From positions 45,720 through 109,719 of the forward strand of contig CACHNE010000003.1 of NCBI GenBank assembly GCA_902581145.1: 64,000 nucleotides of DNA. The letters are read 5' to 3'. Under the pieces are notes generated by a model. The model saw only the letters and a program-made list of their open reading frames with translations, ran no database searches and was not told the origin of the DNA. The translations under genes and the position numbers were made by a program. This document shows, one piece after another, positions 60,302 to 64,000 of the stretch (position 1 is the stretch's first letter; each line of letters opens with the position of its first letter). Source of the stretch: an uncultured Bacteroidota bacterium (lineage in GTDB: Bacteria; Bacteroidota; Bacteroidia; Flavobacteriales; Flavobacteriaceae).

Positions 60302-61390
60302 ATGAAAAAGTTGATATTTATACTTCTAATCATAAATTTGGGTTGCACTTCCTCAAGTGACCAACAATTCATCAATAGATTTGCAGCTGGTAATGCAAAA
60401 TTACTTAATACAATTAATAATAATGATATTCAAGTCAAATTAACTGTGATCGATAGTAGTGAAAATTTTATCGAGTATGAATATAATATTGATGAAAACA
60501 AATACTTTTATCCAGCTAGTACCGTTAAGTTACCCATTGCACTGTTTGCGTTAGAGAAACTAAATGAGAATAAAATTTTATCCATCAATACTCCATTTAT
60601 GCTTGAGGATGACACAATAAAAACAACTTTTAAAGATGAACTAAAGAAAGTTTTTCTTTTGAGTAACAATCAAGCTAATAACAGATTTTTTGAATTTATC
60701 GGACAAGACTATATAAATAATAAATTTAAAACCAAAGGATTTTTTAATTCAACAATATTTCACAGACTTTCAACTTCCAATTCCTCAAAACTAGAAGGTA
60801 AAAGGGTTGATTTTTTTACAAATGATTCAATAATTTCATTTCAAAAAACTAATCAGAAACCAAAGAAACTACAATTAAATAACTTAAAAAAAGGCAAAGG
60901 GTATATTAACTCAACCGGTGAAATGATTAAACAAAAAATGGATTTTTCAAAAAAAAATTACATATCAATAACCGATTTACATAGAATTATGAAAATTTTA
61001 TTTTTCCCTAAAAAATTTAAAGAAGAGGAAAGATTTAATTTAACAGCTGAGCAAAGAGAATTAATTTTTGATTATATGTCAGGATACCCAAAAGATTTTG
61101 GTTATAGTCCAGATGAGTTTCCATATTACTTTAATAAATTTTTTATTTATGGTGATAAAAAATTAGAATTAGATGAGAGTATTAAAATTTATAATAAAGT
61201 TGGTTTCGCATATGGCCAGTTGTCCGATGTTGCATATATAAAAAAAGAGAATATTTCTATTATTTTGACAGCAACCATAGATGTAAATACAAATAAAATA
61301 TATAATGATGATACATATGACTATGATTTAATTGGCTTTCCTTTTCTAGCAGAAATATCAAGAGAGATAATTAAAACATTATCAAACTAA
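60302..61390 (+). CDS. serine hydrolase lipoprotein (class A beta-lactamase-like)
   Basis: Lipobox IINLGCTSS; SxxK motif YPASTVKLPIALFAL; SNN-type LLSNNQANNRFFEF. Confidence 0.85.
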   Translation: MKKLIFILLIINLGCTSSSDQQFINRFAAGNAKLLNTINNNDIQVKLTVIDSSENFIEYEYNIDENKYFYPASTVKLPIALFALEKLNENKILSINTPFMLEDDTIKTTFKDELKKVFLLSNNQANNRFFEFIGQDYINNKFKTKGFFNSTIFHRLSTSNSSKLEGKRVDFFTNDSIISFQKTNQKPKKLQLNNLKKGKGYINSTGEMIKQKMDFSKKNYISITDLHRIMKILFFPKKFKEEERFNLTAEQRELIFDYMSGYPKDFGYSPDEFPYYFNKFFIYGDKKLELDESIKIYNKVGFAYGQLSDVAYIKKENISIILTATIDVNTNKIYNDDTYDYDLIGFPFLAEISREIIKTLSN

Positions 61391-61436
61391 TCTCAAATTT
61401 TAATATTTCTTTCACGGAAAGACTCTCAATAAAGTA

Positions 61437-61444
61437 TATATTTG
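61437..61444 (+). promoter_or_regulatory. TATATTTG -7 box upstream of the surface protein gene
   Basis: Exact TAnnTTTG 30 nt before ATG 61475; no TTG at ideal spacing. Confidence 0.4.
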
Positions 61445-61474
61445 TTACGTTTAAAACTATGCATGCATAATAAT

Positions 61475-64000
61475 ATGTTGAAAAAGATATTTTTAATTTT
61501 CATTTATCTCTTTGCATACAGTTTTTTTGGACAAAGCAACCAACCTCCAGTTATTTCATCTGAGGGTAATTCAATTTATTGTCCACAAACTCAACAAAAT
61601 ATTGTTACATCCTTCAATATTGAAGACCCCGATGATAATACGCTTGATGCTTTATATATACAAATTTCAGAAGGCTATTCCCCTGGTGAAGATGAGTTGA
61701 TATATAACGGTTCAAATCCGGATTTAAATACTACATGGAATGTCAGTGAAGGAAAACTTGAAATTTCAAGTTTAACTGGAGATGATCTTCTTATTGATGA
61801 TATTATTAACGCAGTTTATGAAGTAGTTTTCTTTTCAAGTAATCCAAATCCGTCAGATAAGTCATTTTCTTTTACAATTGGAAATGCAAATTACCTACCT
61901 TCAACAGGACATTTTTACGTTTATTTTTCTGAACCCGGAATTAGCTGGCCCCAAGCTAGAGATGATGCAGAAAATACAAATTATTATGGTTTACAGGGTT
62001 ATTTAGCCACTATACTCTCCGAAGAAGAAAATCAAATTGCAGCTGTTCAAATTAATGATGTTGGTTGGATTGGTGCAAGTGATGCGGATAATGAAGACGA
62101 CTGGAGATGGGTAACAGGTCCTGAAGGTTTACTTAATAACGGGGATGGTTTACCTTTTTGGTTTGGAGAAGGAACTAATCTGGGAGGTGCACCTGTAAAT
62201 GGACAATATTCAAATTGGAACGGGGTACAAGAACCAAATGATTCTGGTCCAGATGAATCTGGTAACGAAAACTACGCTCACGTTACTAGTCCAGAAGTCG
62301 GATTGGCTGGTACCTGGAATGATCTTGATTTTAATGGGGATAATAATAATCCAAATTCACCTTATTATCCGCAGGGATATATTATTGAGTATGGTGGTAT
62401 GCCAGGAGATCCACAATTAAATTTATCTTCAAGTACAAGTTTATTAGCACCCCCAGTAATTACCCTTGAACCTTTTTTCGGAACAAATTGTGAAGAAGTA
62501 TCAATGGATGCAATTGCTGATTTTGAAGATGGAAATGTATTTTGGTTTGAGCAAGAAATTGGTGGAGATAGTGTCTATTATGGAACAAAATACACCCCAG
62601 GAATTACAGAACCAGGACTCTATCAATTTTGGGTGTCACCTTTCGATAATGGAGAATGTGACACATATGAAAGAATTGAAATAACTGCATTTGTAGAAGA
62701 TGGCTTACCCACAGTTGTAACCCCCAATGTTACAGTAGATGATTGTGCATCAGTAGAAGAATTAGTAACGGAGGTGCTAATTAATAACCCATGTGCAAAT
62801 ATTTTTGATATAAGTTCAATTACTGGAACAGATTTTGGTGATGTAAACGGTATTGGTCATTTCGTTGAGCCAAGTGGTGGATTTCCTTTCAGCGAAGGAA
62901 TTATCTTATCCAGTGGAAATGTTTTATCAGCTTCAGGTCCAAATTCAAGTAGTGGTTTTGGAGGTGATCAGGACAATGGTGGAAACGGATGGCCTGGTGA
63001 TGATGATTTAGATGAAATTTTATTGGCTCTTCCGGGTGGCGCTCCGAGTGATCAAACTAATAATGCATCGATAATTGAATTTAAATTTATCCCAATTTCA
63101 AATAAACTTAGCTTTAGATTTATCATGGCATCTGAGGAGTATGATGGTAATTTTGAATGTACATACTCTGATATATTTGCTTTTTTACTGACTGATCAAA
63201 ACGGTGTAACAACAAATTTAGCTGTTTTACCTGACACTAACACTCCAATAACGATTACAAATATTCATCCTGGCACCTGTAACGGTGAACCGGTTAATGA
63301 GGAATATTTTCATGGTTACACCCCTTTAAATGAACCAGATATCGGTTATGATGGAAGAACTGTTCCATTAATAGCAAAAGCTGATGTTAATGTCGGTGAA
63401 ACATATACTATAAAGTTAGCAGTTGCCGATGCTTTAGACTCGCAGCTTGATGCAGCTGTTTTTATCGAGGCTGGTAGTTTTGATTTAGGAATTAATCTTG
63501 GTGATGACATATTAATTGGGTCAGGTAATGAACAATGCTTGGGAACTGAAGTGGTTTTAAATACCCAAATTGATGCCGAAACAATTACAGATGCAGAATT
63601 TGAATGGTATAAAGATGGAGTTTTATTACAAGAAGAAGAATCTTCTACCCTTACAGTTATCGAAGATGGTGAATACAGTGTTGATGTTTGGCTTTCAGAT
63701 GAATGTGCAACTAATGATTCAATTATTGTTGAATTTTACATCCCTGAAGAAGTTGAAAACCTACCGATACTAAACTCTTGTGATAATTTTGATATTGACG
63801 GTAATGGTATCTTTGATCTTAATCAACAAAATGATAACATAATAAATCAATTAACTTCAGATGAATTTACAATAACTTATTATGAATCTGAGGAAGATGC
63901 TATCAATGATATAAATAATATTGAAAATCAATTATCATACAATAATATTGTTCCATTTTCTCAGCAAATTTTTACCAGAATTGTTCCAAATTCAAACCCA
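61475..64000 (+). CDS. large secreted surface protein with C-type lectin-like and choice-of-anchor-L-like regions, partial (3' end outside window)
   Basis: Continuous frame from ATG 61475 with signal MLKKIFLIFIYLFAYSFFGQ; lectin region FSEPGISWPQARDDAENTNYYGLQGYLATILSEEENQ...WIGASDADNEDDWRWVTGPEG; anchor-L region FRFIMASEEYDGNFECTYSDIFAFLLTD; missing from the ORF track because open at the right edge. Confidence 0.88.
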   Translation, partial: MLKKIFLIFIYLFAYSFFGQSNQPPVISSEGNSIYCPQTQQNIVTSFNIEDPDDNTLDALYIQISEGYSPGEDELIYNGSNPDLNTTWNVSEGKLEISSLTGDDLLIDDIINAVYEVVFFSSNPNPSDKSFSFTIGNANYLPSTGHFYVYFSEPGISWPQARDDAENTNYYGLQGYLATILSEEENQIAAVQINDVGWIGASDADNEDDWRWVTGPEGLLNNGDGLPFWFGEGTNLGGAPVNGQYSNWNGVQEPNDSGPDESGNENYAHVTSPEVGLAGTWNDLDFNGDNNNPNSPYYPQGYIIEYGGMPGDPQLNLSSSTSLLAPPVITLEPFFGTNCEEVSMDAIADFEDGNVFWFEQEIGGDSVYYGTKYTPGITEPGLYQFWVSPFDNGECDTYERIEITAFVEDGLPTVVTPNVTVDDCASVEELVTEVLINNPCANIFDISSITGTDFGDVNGIGHFVEPSGGFPFSEGIILSSGNVLSASGPNSSSGFGGDQDNGGNGWPGDDDLDEILLALPGGAPSDQTNNASIIEFKFIPISNKLSFRFIMASEEYDGNFECTYSDIFAFLLTDQNGVTTNLAVLPDTNTPITITNIHPGTCNGEPVNEEYFHGYTPLNEPDIGYDGRTVPLIAKADVNVGETYTIKLAVADALDSQLDAAVFIEAGSFDLGINLGDDILIGSGNEQCLGTEVVLNTQIDAETITDAEFEWYKDGVLLQEEESSTLTVIEDGEYSVDVWLSDECATNDSIIVEFYIPEEVENLPILNSCDNFDIDGNGIFDLNQQNDNIINQLTSDEFTITYYESEEDAINDINNIENQLSYNNIVPFSQQIFTRIVPNSNP

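Noticed and set aside
61512-63773. Four short plus-strand ORFs in the track
   Set aside because: Out of frame with the continuous large surface protein gene starting at 61475.
1-64000. CRISPR array, prophage, toxin-antitoxin or defence island
   Set aside because: No regularly spaced direct repeats, cas-like, integrase, phage structural or recognised defence genes seen on either strand.

Overview
This is a low-GC, densely packed chromosomal segment that looks like a marine-type Flavobacteriia/Bacteroidota core genome. The evidence is T9SS sorting domains, TAnnTTTG promoters, HmuY, PorV2-like and PUR-type proteins. It holds about 58 supportable CDSs, two tRNAs (Lys-TTT, Leu-GAG), one clear intrinsic terminator and several good promoter candidates. 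I found no rRNA, CRISPR array, transposase, integrase, phage genes or recognisable defence island. Main blocks: lptG-like/tgt; split transketolase; a heme-uptake locus (TonB receptor, HmuY, AraC regulator); a tRNA-Leu joined to a crtI-crtB-crtZ-crtY carotenoid operon; aconitase; three SurA/PpiC-like chaperones; guaB; a porin/FMN-binding/4-TM membrane cluster; T9SS cargo; nusB-DUF1573-yajC; recQ; kdsD-tatC-lptB; PorV2-like plus DUF4105; secA; def/ruvX; tsaC-cca-ctaA; uvrB; sucC. The window ends inside a large surface protein (lectin-like and choice-of-anchor-L-like regions). The supplied ORF track misses this gene and the lptG-like gene at the left edge because both are open at the window ends. 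Most of the window is ordinary housekeeping DNA, and I do not claim a proven new system. The best leads are the porin/flavin-carrier/membrane-protein cluster (21428-23626), the tRNA-Leu embedded between AraC and crtI, the dyad between the guaB -7 box and its start codon, the heme locus with paired AAAGnnCTTT sites, and a 37-codon unannotated ORF that exactly fills the only apparent gap among the convergent gene junctions.
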